34,081 nt of DNA from Brachionus koreanus (Eukaryota; Rotifera; Eurotatoria; Ploima; Brachionidae), in NCBI GenBank assembly GCA_016987375.1, contig PJRA01000473.1, forward strand, positions 81,487 through 115,567, in the 5' to 3' direction. Positions 24,235 through 34,081 of the stretch are shown here, in pieces. The notes beneath the pieces were generated by a model. That model saw only the letters and a program-made list of their open reading frames with translations. It was not told the origin of the DNA and did no database searches. The translations under genes were made by a program, and so were the position numbers. How positions within the stretch are numbered: position 1 is the first letter of the stretch; each line of letters opens with the position of its first letter.

Positions 24235-27200
24235 ATGAGTGTAAGTTTTTATTTAATTTTATTTTTGGTTAACTATTTGGATTCAACACTGGATATTATT
24301 TATCCTTTCGGAACAGAAATTGGCGATGATTTAATGTTTAAGAATGATGATGATTTTTTGGGTCCATTAAATATAGCTATTGAATTTCCTTTTTTTAATA
24401 GGAGCTTTTCTTCTCTTTTTATAAATACTAATGGTTTGATTTCTTTTAACAATGGCATAAACTCTTATACACCAAAACAATTTCCACTTATTGACGTGAT
24501 TGGTGTTGCCCCGTTTTGGAATGATATTGATACCACAAAAGGAGGAGATATTTTCTATCGTACAATTGTTGACTTGAACACATTAAATCAAATAGGTTCT
24601 GACATAAGAAGCTCATTTAATTCTTTTGCGAACTTCAGACCTTCATGGGCTTTGATTGTAACTTGGTTTCAAGTAGCTCAATACTCACGAACAGCTGACT
24701 TTCCAAACAATACATTTCAAGCATTAATTACAACAAATGGAAGACATTCGTTTACAATTTTCAACTATCATAAACTAGATTGGTCAAGATCAAGTAATGT
24801 TGCTGAACATGCTCAGGTAGGATTCAATGCAGGCGATGGAATTGTCCATTTTGCTCTGGATAAATCATTTACGCCTAATATAACAAACATAATATTTGAG
24901 TCAAATGTAAATAAACCAGGAAGATGGATATTTAGAATTGATGACACAACAATAGAAGAGGGTGGTTGTAACACCCAAGGCTATGTGACTCTTAGTCCAT
25001 TTGTGGTCTATTTTATAGGTGGTGAAGAAATATTAGTCACTGGGCCATGTTTTAATATTAACCAAGATGTGGTCAAAATATCCATTGATTCATATAGTGA
25101 AATTGAATGTCAAATTTTAGATTCAAATAGCTGCAAGTTTAGAACACCATTATTTGAAAATTTAGGAAGAATTCCTTTAATACTAAGAGTAAATGATAAT
25201 CAAACATTTAATGCAAATTTATTTGTTAAAGATGAATCAATCCAATCTAAAATAGTTGGTTTAAAGCCTTTCTTTTTTAGGGCAAATGAGTCAGATGAAC
25301 AAGTTAGTTTAAAATGGAACAGTCAAAAAACAAATCAAAAATTTGATATTTATGTAATTAGAATTTCAGAAAATGCAAGTGAATCAGTAAAAGTTATTCA
25401 ATCTAATCTAGTAGAAAATTTTACTTCATTCAAATCGTCTCTATTGTTTTTTAATAAATCATCAAATACAATTGAAAATTGTTATTTGGCTATTGGAATT
25501 GAAAAAATGATTAATCAACAAATTCAATTAAAAAATTATTTATTTATCTACAATTTTTTTGTTTTAAACACAAATTTAGTTGAAAATAGGAATATAAAAC
25601 CAAGATTTGGTTCTTTATTTGGCTCATTATGTGAAAATTGGGCCTCAAATCAACCAGACCCGACACCATATTTGCAAGGATTGCCTCCTTGTTGGCCAGT
25701 TCTTCCATCAGCTGTCAACGTTCCTGAATCTTTCGGAGATTTCATTCAAGATAAAGCATGCAATCCGTCCAGACCTGCAGGCTGTTCTTCTTTTCATCCT
25801 GGCTCTAATGTGTGTTACAGATCCCAGTCAAGTTTTACACTCAATTCATTCACAGCTGGACAACAGTGTTGCTATGATAAACAAAACAATCTAATAGTTG
25901 GACCACCGGGTGGTGGTACTCTTGACATGGCACATTCGGAAGAAAAAACGATAGCTCATTTTTTTGTGGATGTTGTCCCATATTACTACTGCTGCAAATT
26001 TTCAGATAATTGTGATAAATATTATGAAAAAAGACCATCAGATGACGGAAGCCGTTGGACCCCACCTGCTCCTGCGGGTGGTTCAGGTGACCCTCATTTC
26101 ACTACCTTTGACGGAGTAGAGTACACATTCAATGGACTTGGCGAATATACATTATTTGAAATTAAAGAAATTAATTTTACTAGTCAAATAAGATCTTCTA
26201 CTTTGAAAGTGAATAGTTCAGTTAAATCAGATGGTACTGTTTTCAGAGCTATCGCAATTAAAGGAGACTCTAGCACTGATTCAATACAAATAGAGCTTGA
26301 TTCGGCAAACAATGTTTTGATTTATATTAATGGACTTGTGGTTGATTTGATAAATGAATACCTAAATTTAAATCAATTGACTCTAAAATTAGATGGCTCA
26401 ACTAAAATTGAATTAATTTATTCGTAAGGAATAAATTTTCAGATTTTATTGACACCTAAAAAAAATGCTTTTCTTATTTTTTGTTCTATTGATATTAAAT
26501 ATAGAAATAAAACTCGCGGTTTGTTGGGAAATTTTAATGGAATTGAAAGTGATGATTTTAGACTGCCTAATGGAGTTGTTCTTAATTTGGATAAAAATGA
26601 AGATAGAAATATATTTGAAAATTTTGGACAAAAATGGCTGGTGAATAGTGTCTCAAGTGTATTTACCTATCAGCAAGGATTTCAACATAGTGATTATGTT
26701 GATATGAGTTACACACCCAAGTTTATTCAAGACGGAATTGTATTTTCCAATTCAAGTTTGGAAATTTTGGCAAAAGAAAAATGTGGCGAGAACAAAAAAT
26801 GTTTGTATGATGTGAGCGCTACATCAGACATTGATGTTGGAATTTTGAATGTAAATTTTGATAAAAACATAGAATTATTTCAACAGGATTTAGTTAATAT
26901 CAGCCAAGCTTTGGAATCAATTCTAAGCCGAAGCACTACAATAAGCACAACTAAATTCGAAAATATAGATGATAAAATTTGTGAACATTATCTTAATTCG
27001 GGAGTCAAATGTGATTCAGGTGCTTATATTAGAAACATAAAATTCATAGAATTTTGCCGCAAGTCATGCAATTACTTGACTCAAGCTTCAACCAGTACCA
27101 CTACTACTTCAACTAAATTTATTACAACAACAAAAACAGAGATAGAAAGCATATGCATAAACTACAATGATGTTTTGTGCAATTATTTTGTCAAATCCTT

Positions 27201-27294
27201 TGATTTGTGTAAACAAAATTCTTTTATTAGTGCCATACCTTTTAGAGTGTATTGCTGCGATGCATGCAAATTACAAAATTTTAGTAATTATTAG
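24235..27294 (+). CDS. Secreted NIDO-AMOP-VWD protein (mucin-4/Mesh-like) with ShK-like C-terminus; in-frame stop in VWD
   Basis: One frame runs from ATG 24235 to TAA 27294 with a single internal TAA at 26425-26427: 730 residues before it, 288 after. Order: signal peptide (1-17), NIDO domain (~45-240, LFINTNGLISFNNG...VGFNAGDGIVHF), an IPT/TIG-like segment (~250-335), an AMOP domain (~455-600, CENWASNQPDPTPYLQGLPPC and paired cysteines CCYD, YYYCCKF), and a VWD domain (~625-840, GGSGDPHFTTFDGVEYTFNG...NKTRGLLGNFNG). A mucin-4-like CLYDVSATSD block follows, then a Thr-rich linker, and two six-cysteine ShK-like modules near the end. No membrane segment is seen, so it is probably secreted. The internal TAA sits between colinear halves of the VWD domain. 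It could be nonsense or assembly error, readthrough, or lie in an optional 81-bp intron 26424-26504 (GTAAGG...ATATAG) that keeps frame but deletes conserved VWD strands. TTTTTTTAG ends 8 bases before the ATG and may be a 5' splice-acceptor site. Confidence 0.85.
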
Positions 27295-28078
27295 TAATTA
27301 GTATTTCACAAATTTTTTATAATACTAAGTAAATTCAAATTCGACCAAAAATTATTACCAATTTTTTTTTATATTTTTTAAAAAATTTTTCAACAAAAAA
27401 AAAACTAAATTTTTTTTTATTACAAAATCTTTTAAATTTTAGTAATTTTTGGTAAAAAATCAATTAGATCTTTTAATGAAAAAATTTTTTATTAGTTAAC
27501 ACTATTCAAAATTTAGATAGCTTTTTGCTTACTTACAATAAAAAAATCGAAATAAAATTGTCTGTTTTAAATAGAATGCTTTTATTAGCCTGCATTTCAT
27601 CCGGCATTTCGCTCAGATTAGATAACACATCTTTAACCTTTTATTTATTAAATTAAATGATAAATTTTTTATTTAGCAATGATTTAATTTATTATTTATA
27701 AATGATCTATATATTTTTGGAATGTATTTATTTTTAGTAGCTAATTTGAATAAAAAAAGTAGCTAAATAAGTTAAAGAAAATAAATTATTTAGTAGATGA
27801 TTAATTAAAAAGAATTCAAGTAGAAAATTTTATTATGACAATAGATTGAAATGTAATGGGTTTTACTCTTCTAGTTCTTCTTTTTTTGTAGAAGATAGCC
27901 ATCATATTCACCAAGAAAAACCAAGAGGGGTACCAGCAAAAACGAAAGACTAAATAATCATAGAACATTTGGATTAATCAGCTAAGCCAAAATAAATAAT
28001 GCGTTGGCTTAGGCAAAGCTTAGATCAAGGTTACGTAGAAGTCAATTAAAATCAATTTAACCATTTGATACAATCACA
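27295..28078. other. Intergenic AT-rich stretch
   Basis: 3' flank of the NIDO-AMOP-VWD gene (AATAAA at 27537-27542). At ~27880-28050 a slightly GC-richer patch has a coding look in short frames (EDSHHIHQEKPRGVPAKTK, MRWLRQSLDQGYVEV) but nothing that I can assign. Confidence 0.35.
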
Positions 28079-28086
28079 CAAAAAGA

Positions 28087-28279
28087 GGCAAAATGAAAAT
28101 AATTTTACATTTTTACATTTTCATATTTTTAGATTTTTTGTGCAATATTTCAGAAAATTTTTAATTTTTATTTTGTTCGCCAAATAATTTGAGAAGGTTT
28201 TTTTAATTTTCTGAAAAACTGCACAAAAAATCTAAAAATATGAAAATGTAAAAATGGAAAATTATTTTCATTTTTTGCC
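28087..28279. mobile_element. MITE with ~72-bp terminal inverted repeats and perfect 8-bp target duplication
   Basis: The left arm starts GGCAAAATGAAAATAATTTT and the right arm is its near-perfect inverted copy ending ...TTTTGCC at 28279. Only about five differences are visible over ~72 bases, around a ~45-base centre. The flanks repeat CAAAAAGA exactly at 28079-28086 and 28280-28287. An 8-bp duplication is made by hAT, P and Merlin transposases. The terminus GGCAAAAT differs from the CAG-type hAT ends found elsewhere in the window, so the superfamily is open. Non-autonomous, no ORF. Confidence 0.85.
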
Positions 28280-28425
28280 CAAAAAGAACTCAATCGAAAA
28301 TTATAAAAGCAAAAAATAAAAATTATTCGAAAAAAAAATCCCAGAAAAAAAATAAAACAAAAATGAAAATAGAAATGATGAATTAGAAAATAAAAATGGT
28401 TCAAAAGTTTAGAAATTTTTACAAT

Positions 28426-28590
28426 TTAATATTTGAAGTGACCGCCTTCAGCGTTACAACAAGCCAAAACTCTTTTTGACATTGATTCAAGTATTTTTTG
28501 TACGTACTCAGTCGGAATCTTTAACCATATTTGTCTGAAATACTCAATTGAGGTTACTTTAGTGTCTACCAATTTGGCATCCATGCATGA
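28426..28590 (-). pseudogene. Tc1/mariner transposase C-terminal relic
   Basis: An open minus-strand stretch ending at TAA (28426-28428) reads IEYFRQIWLKIPTEYVQKIL then ESMSKRVLACCNAEGGHFKY. This is the conserved tail of Tc1-type transposases (lk-x-x-W-x-kIp-x-ey-i-x-x-LieSMpkRv-aVi-akGghtkY). Only the last ~55 residues are present, and the catalytic DDE residues are not attached. Confidence 0.75.
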
Positions 28591-29320
28591 CTATAATCTT
28601 TAATGAAATAAATTATAACGGTGAGTCAGGTTCACAAAGGAAGAAAACACAAACTATTCTGTAGTCTAATGTACAAAAAGTTTTCTAGATAACAGTTTAT
28701 TTTCACATAAAAACTCTAGGAAAGATGAGAATGTCATTTTTATACCCGAAGCAAGTGGGTAACTAGGAATGATGAACAGTTTTGAAAATTTTTTTCACAA
28801 AAGAGTTATCGTGTGATTTTAAATTTCAATTTTTTTTCAATTTCAAAAACCTTTTTGAGTTTTGAAAAATCTATTTTGTTCATCTTTCCTAGAACCCTAA
28901 CACTAGTTTTCTTCTAGATGTTCGAGGTCTAGGCTTGTCTTGAAAAAACAACGAGAGAGGTAGAACGAAACATATAAAGAGATAAAAAAATATAAAAAAA
29001 GAAAAAAAAACATAAAGCAAAATTTCAATTTTATTTCAGAGAAAAAAACATAAAATCATTTGAATAAAAAAAATAAAAAGCATAAGCCAGAATCAAAAAT
29101 TTTTTATAAGAAAAATAAATATATTTAATTGAATAAAAGGGATAAAAAACATTAATTTTTACCATCAAACAACAAATGAGTATATTAAAGCTACAAACAA
29201 AATATCAAAGACAATGGAACAAATAATTCTAAGAAGATTGAGGATTGATCAATTAATTAGCAACCTGTAAATTATGATATTAATAATTTTAAATTTAATG
29301 ATTTTTTTTTCTTCCATTAG
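28591..29320. other. Intergenic stretch with a foldback repeat
   Basis: CTAGGAA-GATGAACA...TTTTGAAAA occurs at 28763-28790 and inverted at 28860-28892, with a third partial copy at 28717-28732, so this is probably a small palindromic element. The remainder is A-rich. Confidence 0.4.
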
Positions 29321-29590
29321 ATACCAAGTTTTTACTAAATAGTTTGCATTTCTTAATAGCAGATCGAACACTTAAATTGATTTTATGGGACGAGCATGAG
29401 TATCTTGGTACTGTATCTGATCCGATTTTTAAATTCATCGAAAAAAGGTACTGGTTCTTCTACCAACCGATCTATCTCGATGTCTACATCTTCAAAACTG
29501 CATATCAAAGAGCTTGAATTTTCTATCTGATTTAGCTCATTTAGATCGTTTTGGTCGTCCAGCTCATTAGAAAGATCGAGAAAAATTCAA
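29320..29590 (-). pseudogene. hAT transposase relic (middle region)
   Basis: On the minus strand an acidic stretch (DLSNELDDQNDLNELNQIEN) is followed, after a one-base shift, by VPRYSCSSHKINLSVRSAIK. The latter is the conserved C-x-x-H-x-iNL block of hAT transposases, preceded by the acidic linker usual in these proteins. Frameshifts and stops make it dead. Confidence 0.55.
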
Positions 29591-29595
29591 GTGTT

Positions 29596-29730
29596 CAAAT
29601 GTAAATGTGAGTGTAACACTTGAAAATACTTTGGGTGCAAGTTTAAGTCCAAGTATTATTTAATACTCACACTCACACTCACACTTGACACTTGACTTTT
29701 TTCAAGTGTAATTGTATGGTTATTTCCATT
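29596..29730. repeat. Inverted CACTT/GAGTGT-rich repeat
   Basis: CAAGTGTTCAAATG...GTGAGTGTAACACTTG faces TACTCACACTCACACTCACACTTGACACTTG in inverted order, making a loose palindrome with an embedded (CACACT)n run. Confidence 0.4.
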
Positions 29731-29954
29731 AGATGAGGACTATTGCTTTGGCACAGAGTACAATTAGTTTGATTTGAATGGGTTTATTACGGAGGCTGCC
29801 TCATATGAAGATGAAATAAATTTTTTAAGGTCTATTTGGTTGCTAAATTCTTGAACCAAGACCAAGTCTAATTTTTGCCTCATTCTAATTAATTAAATTT
29901 TTTTTATTAATTTTGTGTTTTATTCTCTTTTTTTTTGTTTTTTTTCTACCTCAT

Positions 29955-30290
29955 CCAAAAACAACCATGCTTTTGGTTGACCAAAAAAGGACCAATATCA
30001 CCTTTGTATCAAAGCGTCCTATTTTCATGAGTGTTTGATCTCATTGAAATGGGTACTACCATTGGTTTCTGTAATCATAATTTCAAAAATAGATGCACTT
30101 TTCATCACAAGTAAAAACTGTTCATCTACAGTATTCTTTAAAGTAGTTTGCTACAAATTTTAATGCGTCATTGAATATCGAAATCTGTGAAATCATGAAG
30201 AACAACTTGGCAACGTCTGTCAGCTTTGTTATTCAAAATGAGGTGACAAATTTCAAAGATGCTAAAATAAGAAATGCTCAAGAAGAAAAA
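29955..30290 (-). pseudogene. mariner-type transposase relic
   Basis: Near 30075-30123 the minus strand reads TVFTCDEKCIYF, a stop, then NYDYRNQW: the second catalytic-Asp block of mariner transposases (r-vTcDEKWi-yd-n-x-kr-x-x-W). Downstream, FDTKVILVLFWSTKSMVVFG corresponds to kVlv-iWWd-x-kGv-yye. Upstream fragments (ICHLILNNKADRRCQVVLHD) look like its N-terminal half. Multiple stops and shifts are present. Confidence 0.55.
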
Positions 30291-30416
30291 AAATAATTTA
30301 TTATAAATAAATTTTGTTCAGTGTTTAAATTTTTATCATCAAATGTTTATAGTAAATGTTTATTTGATGAATCTTAGTTTGAAAATTAAAAACTAATTAA
30401 TTAAATAAAATTGCTG

Positions 30417-30422
30417 TTTATT
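30417..30422 (-). terminator. Poly(A) signal of the polycystin-like gene
   Basis: AATAAA on the minus strand 17 bases beyond the stop codon. Confidence 0.5.
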
Positions 30423-30439
30423 TGAAATTATTAAGTGAG

Positions 30440-32993
30440 CTATTGTTTATCGACTAAATTGTCAATTTGTAATTTTTCATCACAAGAGTTTATTTTTTTT
30501 AATGTTTGGAGCTGACTGTTTGAATCAGTGTAATTTTCACAAACTTGGACCAATTTAAAAAGCGTATCCTCAAACGACTCAAAATGATTTTCATAAGTCT
30601 TATTACTGTTTAGTTCATCTTTGTTAGTGCTTCTTTTAGTTTTCATCATTTGCAAAGCTTTCTCCAATTTATCTTTAAAGTACTCGAACAAAATGGAGTC
30701 GCTTCTTTCGGCACCTTTTTTGCGAACAACTTCATACTTTTCAGTTATCAATGTAATTAGCATGTTCAATAAGATGAATACCAAAACCATGTAAAAAGTT
30801 ACACAATATGCAATTTGTGCAGCTGAATCACTGCTCTTGTACAAATTTGGAGGCAACTTATTCAAAATCATAGAAAATGTGGTCCCAAATGTCAACGCTA
30901 TTGTTGAAAATGAAGCTGTTTTGTCATACTCCATAAGATAAATAAGCTGCGCAAAAGCGGCCCATATTATCACAAACATAATTGTGAATTGAACTAACTC
31001 ACTAAATCCATATTGAAATGTTTGCATGAAAAATCTAATACTGTTATTAAATCTTAGCAATTTTAGAAATTTTAATGTTCCCAAAAATCCTAAAAATCCA
31101 AGCAACATTCCTAAGATATCGTTCCAGTAGCTTAATAGCTGAAGTTTAATTATTTCACCGGAGTGTTTTTTTTTCATTTTTTCAAATAAATCATCTTTAG
31201 AATACTGTCTGTAGACATAAATAGCTAGAACAGCCCATGAAAAAGCAAACAAAGTCCATTCAACATAATTCCACATTTCTTTAAAATAGTCTAGCTTTTT
31301 TTTGATGATTGAACGAATTTCTTTGAACATAAAAAAGCATATAAACCCTAAATAAATTACGTTAAATACGCTAACAAAATAGAACATTGATATGTCTCTG
31401 CTATACAAGACTGCTGGTTCAAATTTAACTGAGTTTAGCATTGTTCCTGTAGGCAAAAACTCAAAAAGTATAGTGCAATAGGCGAATAGATTAAGATTCA
31501 CGTTATAAAGTGAAAACTCTACAAAGAGTGCCCTGGTTCTTGAATCTATCCAAGAAAATTTTTCCAGTTTAGTTAGATCTGAGTTTATTGTTTGCAAATT
31601 TTGACTAGTGTTGACAATATATGCATATCCTCCACCATAATAATTTTCAAATATACCAAAATATGGATAAGATTCTAGCTGATTTGAACTCTTGTAGGCA
31701 AAACTTTGCTCCAAATGTTCTGAAGTTTTATTCAAGCTCCATCCAATACCATATGAACCCTTGTCCTGATTGAACATGCCATAATTATAAAAACAATATG
31801 CTGATCTGTCAAAACCCAAACAATGTTCTTTAACTATTCTCAATTGTCTTAAAATCGGATATCCAATTATAAAACTAGTTTTATCAATAATTTGACTTGA
31901 TGTTGGATTAAAAGTTGGAATAACATTTTCCTTAATCCAATTAAAAGTTTCATGTGGTGTTTTAACATGTTCCAAACTATGGCTACTAAAAGTTTTCTTT
32001 AAATTGTTCTGATAGTTAAAAGAATTAATGTCTTTGTTGGTATATGTGACAATAAAAAGAATAATCAAAAAAATAGAATAGCATATAATTTCACGTAGGA
32101 TTGAAGCAGCTTGTTTCTGTCTGATGTACTTTTCACGCTTCATCAAATCAAGTGGTGACTCATTATTTGCCTCGATATGATCAACATACTTATCCTGGAC
32201 ATGATGCTCATCCAATTTAGGACAATACTCTAGATTGACTGTTTCCTCAAAGTTTGTAAAAGAATCAGCTTTTCGGAATATGAGAACCAGAAGAAAAGTA
32301 ATAGCCGCTACCTGAATGGGCTGGGTCAATAGAAACGATGTCAAAACTGATACGATAAATGATGTTAGCCATTTGGTTACTTTTTCGTCTCCAAAAGAAA
32401 TACCTTTGACTATAATGAAGAATAAAGACACACCTGTAAATAATAGTGACAAAATGTAGGCTATTATTTTGACCCACCATGGAAATTCTAATTTTTTATT
32501 TTTTTTAGATTTGTTTTTTTCTGGCAAATTATTCGCTGAATATTTGGTCAATTTTGAGCCATTTGATCTATTCAAAACATCTTTTACTTTTTGTGTTCGT
32601 GTTTTCCTCATTTTTGACCTAGTAAAAAGTTGAATTAGGAGAAAACTAGGAGGAAAACAGATCAAGTTTGTCATTATTCCGATGCCAATTTGTTGGGCGG
32701 TCAGATTTAATGGTCCTATCTGTAAACCGTCTTCCTTGGGTGAAGAATCAACGTCGTAGTAAAGAATATTGGCAAGCATTGTTATTACTAACAGAACAAA
32801 TGCACATGTCAAACGATCTAAGCGTGTGAAAGAACTGAGTGGTGGACGAACCAAAATTGAAAACCATAAGTGTCCATCACTCAATCGATCTTTTGTTTGT
32901 CTAGTTACTAAATATTTAAAATTCTTTTTTTCTGAATCTCCAGCTACATTCAAGTTTCGGTTAATTAAACCATCGTCACGATCAAGTGAAAAC
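30440..32993 (-). CDS. Polycystin-1-family (PKD1-like) channel-domain protein, 3' exon only
   Basis: One 850-codon exon. The open frame has no ATG at its start; instead a splice acceptor (aatttag|G, 32993) opens the exon in phase 2 and adds FSLDRDDGLINRN, the sequence that follows the PLAT domain in polycystin-1 proteins. Next comes RLSDGHLWFSILVRPPLSSF, diagnostic of PKD1 over PKD2. About ten membrane segments are visible (for example LTCAFVLLVITMLANILYY near 60-80 and FIVSVLTSFLLTQPIQV near 210), then the extracellular polycystin/TOP domain (~340-530, with the IIGYPILRQLRI block and FENYYGGGYAY) and the channel-like six-helix region ending VLVFILLNMLITLITEKYEV. The pore loop region (FGTTFSMILNK) lacks the PKD2 filter motif. 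The cytoplasmic tail is ~100 residues and polar. Such proteins pair with PKD2 channels in ciliary or sperm membranes. PLAT, GAIN and extracellular exons must lie to the right, beyond the window. Confidence 0.9.
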
Positions 32994-33138
32994 CTAAATT
33001 AATTAATTTATTAAATAAAATATTTCGGATTAAATTTTTGGCATAATCGCTTTATAATATCTGTAATATCTTTAGTTTAAACTCTAAGCCCAAGTGCTTG
33101 AGCTATATATAACTAGAGGCACATTTATTAATTTAAAG
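32994..33138 (-). other. Intron of the polycystin-like gene (start of the part in the window)
   Basis: Sequence upstream of the acceptor at 32994. The intron continues at least through the MITE at 33139-33404. No preceding exon (PLAT domain) could be found up to 34081. Confidence 0.5.
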
Positions 33139-33404
33139 CAGACTTGTGCAAAAGTCAAAAAAAAGTCATTTTAAAGTCTTTTCAAAATATTTGGTCTATA
33201 TTAAATTATTTTCAAAATATTAAATTTTTTTTTTCAAAAAAAAGTAAGTATTAATTACATTTTTATTTAGGTTGAAATTTTGATTTAAAAATTTAATGTC
33301 AAAATTAATAAGATTAAATTATTCGATAAAATTAAAAATTTTTTTTTTCTTTCAAGTCAAAAGACTTGACTTGACTTTGACTTTATGACTTTTGGACAAC
33401 TCTG
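33139..33404. mobile_element. Complete hAT-type MITE with perfect 8-bp target duplication
   Basis: 266 bp. Left terminus CAGACTTGTGCAAAAGTCA and inverted right terminus CAGAGTTGTCCAAAAGTCA agree at 17 of 19 bases, and CAGAGTTGTCCAAA is close to the usual hAT end. The flanks are ATTTAAAG on both sides (33131-33138 and 33405-33412). The interior is AAGTC/GACTT-rich and non-coding. It sits in the intron of the polycystin-like gene. Related pieces lie at 205-278, 3566-3612 and perhaps 22881-23136. Confidence 0.85.
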
Positions 33405-33930
33405 ATTTAAAGATGCCAAAGAATTTAAACATTTAAACATTTTAGATTAAAAAAAAAAACATGTTTCTCTAATCAAAAGACTATGAAATTTTATACGAAT
33501 GTAATTTAACTTCTAATGTAAAAAAATTAATTATCATTTAATTTGAATGTTGTTTATTATTTGAATTAGGCCTATGACATTGCTTATGACCCTTTCATTA
33601 AAATGTCTTCGGCAAAATAATTTTTAGGAAATTAAGTTTTATATATCATCTTATAGAAAATTTGACAAGGATTTAAAATGTATATAAATTATTTTGATAC
33701 AATGATCCATTCAAAAGTTATGATAAGAAAACACTGAATTTTGACATTTTTTTTAAGTTTAAGCTATGAAGATTAGAAATACAAAAATAGTTTTCAAAAA
33801 AGCTTTAATATAAGCTTTAAATGTGCTATTAAATTAAGGTCTGTTGATCTAAATTTATTGATTAATAAAGCTAAATAATCATGAAGAATTAATTTTTGGA
33901 TTTTTGTTTAAAAAAAAATTAAAGACAATA
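33405..33930. other. AT-rich stretch right of the MITE
   Basis: No exon, RNA or repeat that I can support. Probably intron of the polycystin-like gene. Confidence 0.4.
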
Positions 33931-34081
33931 ACGGGTGAGGCATAAGTAAATGGACAAAAGTTAAGCTTACTTTCCCCATTAGGAAAATGATCAGATGATC
34001 TAATATATACATATATATTTAAACTACTAACCATTAGCTATAATATTGGAAATTTTTTTTTTTAAATTGCCACTTTCTGTG
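33931..34081 (+). mobile_element. Left end of a Tc1-like transposon (terminal repeat)
   Basis: 33931-33959 (starts ACGGGTGAGGCATAAGT) is the inverted partner of the right terminus at 143-171, with 27 of 29 bases the same, and follows a TA. The element would extend to the right, out of the window; no transposase is visible in the 150 bases present. Confidence 0.5.

Noticed and set aside
26424..26442. A 19-bp intron GTAAGG...TTTTCAG around the in-frame TAA
   Set aside because: It looks like ideal splice sites, but removing 19 bases shifts the frame into a TGA a few codons later, and it is far below workable intron size.
28168..28404. 78-aa Phe-rich minus-strand frame
   Set aside because: It is the translation of a MITE arm and A-rich flank.

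Overview
The window is animal nuclear DNA, very AT-rich, with spliced genes and short introns (40, 54 and 61 bp inferred here) using the standard code. The gene set is metazoan: cytoplasmic poly(A)-binding protein, a BRD8-type bromodomain subunit, a NIDO/AMOP/VWD secreted protein and a polycystin-1-family channel. Compactness, base composition and the style of the LINE relics suggest a small spiralian such as a monogonont rotifer (Brachionus-like). That assignment is an inference from gene and repeat style, not a database result.

Layout. 1-173: right end of a Tc1/mariner element. 205-278: small hAT-type MITE. 778-1080 (+): two-exon, cysteine-rich secreted peptide. 1419-1510: probable tRNA-derived SINE head. 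1800-3572 (+): broken non-LTR retrotransposon with a recognisable reverse transcriptase. 4091-8398 (-): PABPC gene in two coding exons, split inside RRM4 by a 2.4-kb intron that holds a LINE relic and a tandem pair of structured hairpin units. 9455-9970: another RT relic. 11661-12705 (-) and 12904-13131 (+): a divergent pair, made of a 327-aa orphan and a 75-residue protein that aligns without gaps to the MLLE domain of the PABP in this window. 14318-14478: assembly gap beside an RT fragment. 15743-15997 (+): small secreted peptide. 16.9-19.4 kb: nested transposon debris (GGCC-rich island, hAT relic, MITE, LINE fragment). 19574-21815 (-): BRD8-like gene. 21.9-24.1 kb: more transposon debris and foldback sequences. 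24235-27294 (+): NIDO-AMOP-VWD protein with one in-frame TAA inside the VWD domain. 28087-30290: a MITE with a perfect 8-bp target duplication, then Tc1, hAT and mariner transposase relics. 30440-32993 (-): last exon of a polycystin-1-like gene, whose upstream intron holds a complete hAT MITE. 33931-34081: left end of another Tc1-like element.

Host genes are separate transcription units, not an operon. The most interesting functional thread is PABP: the main protein, an A-rich 5' leader on its own mRNA, covarying hairpins just inside its large intron, and a free-standing MLLE-like microprotein gene about 4.5 kb upstream. The other main leads are the cysteine-rich peptide and the in-frame stop in the VWD protein.
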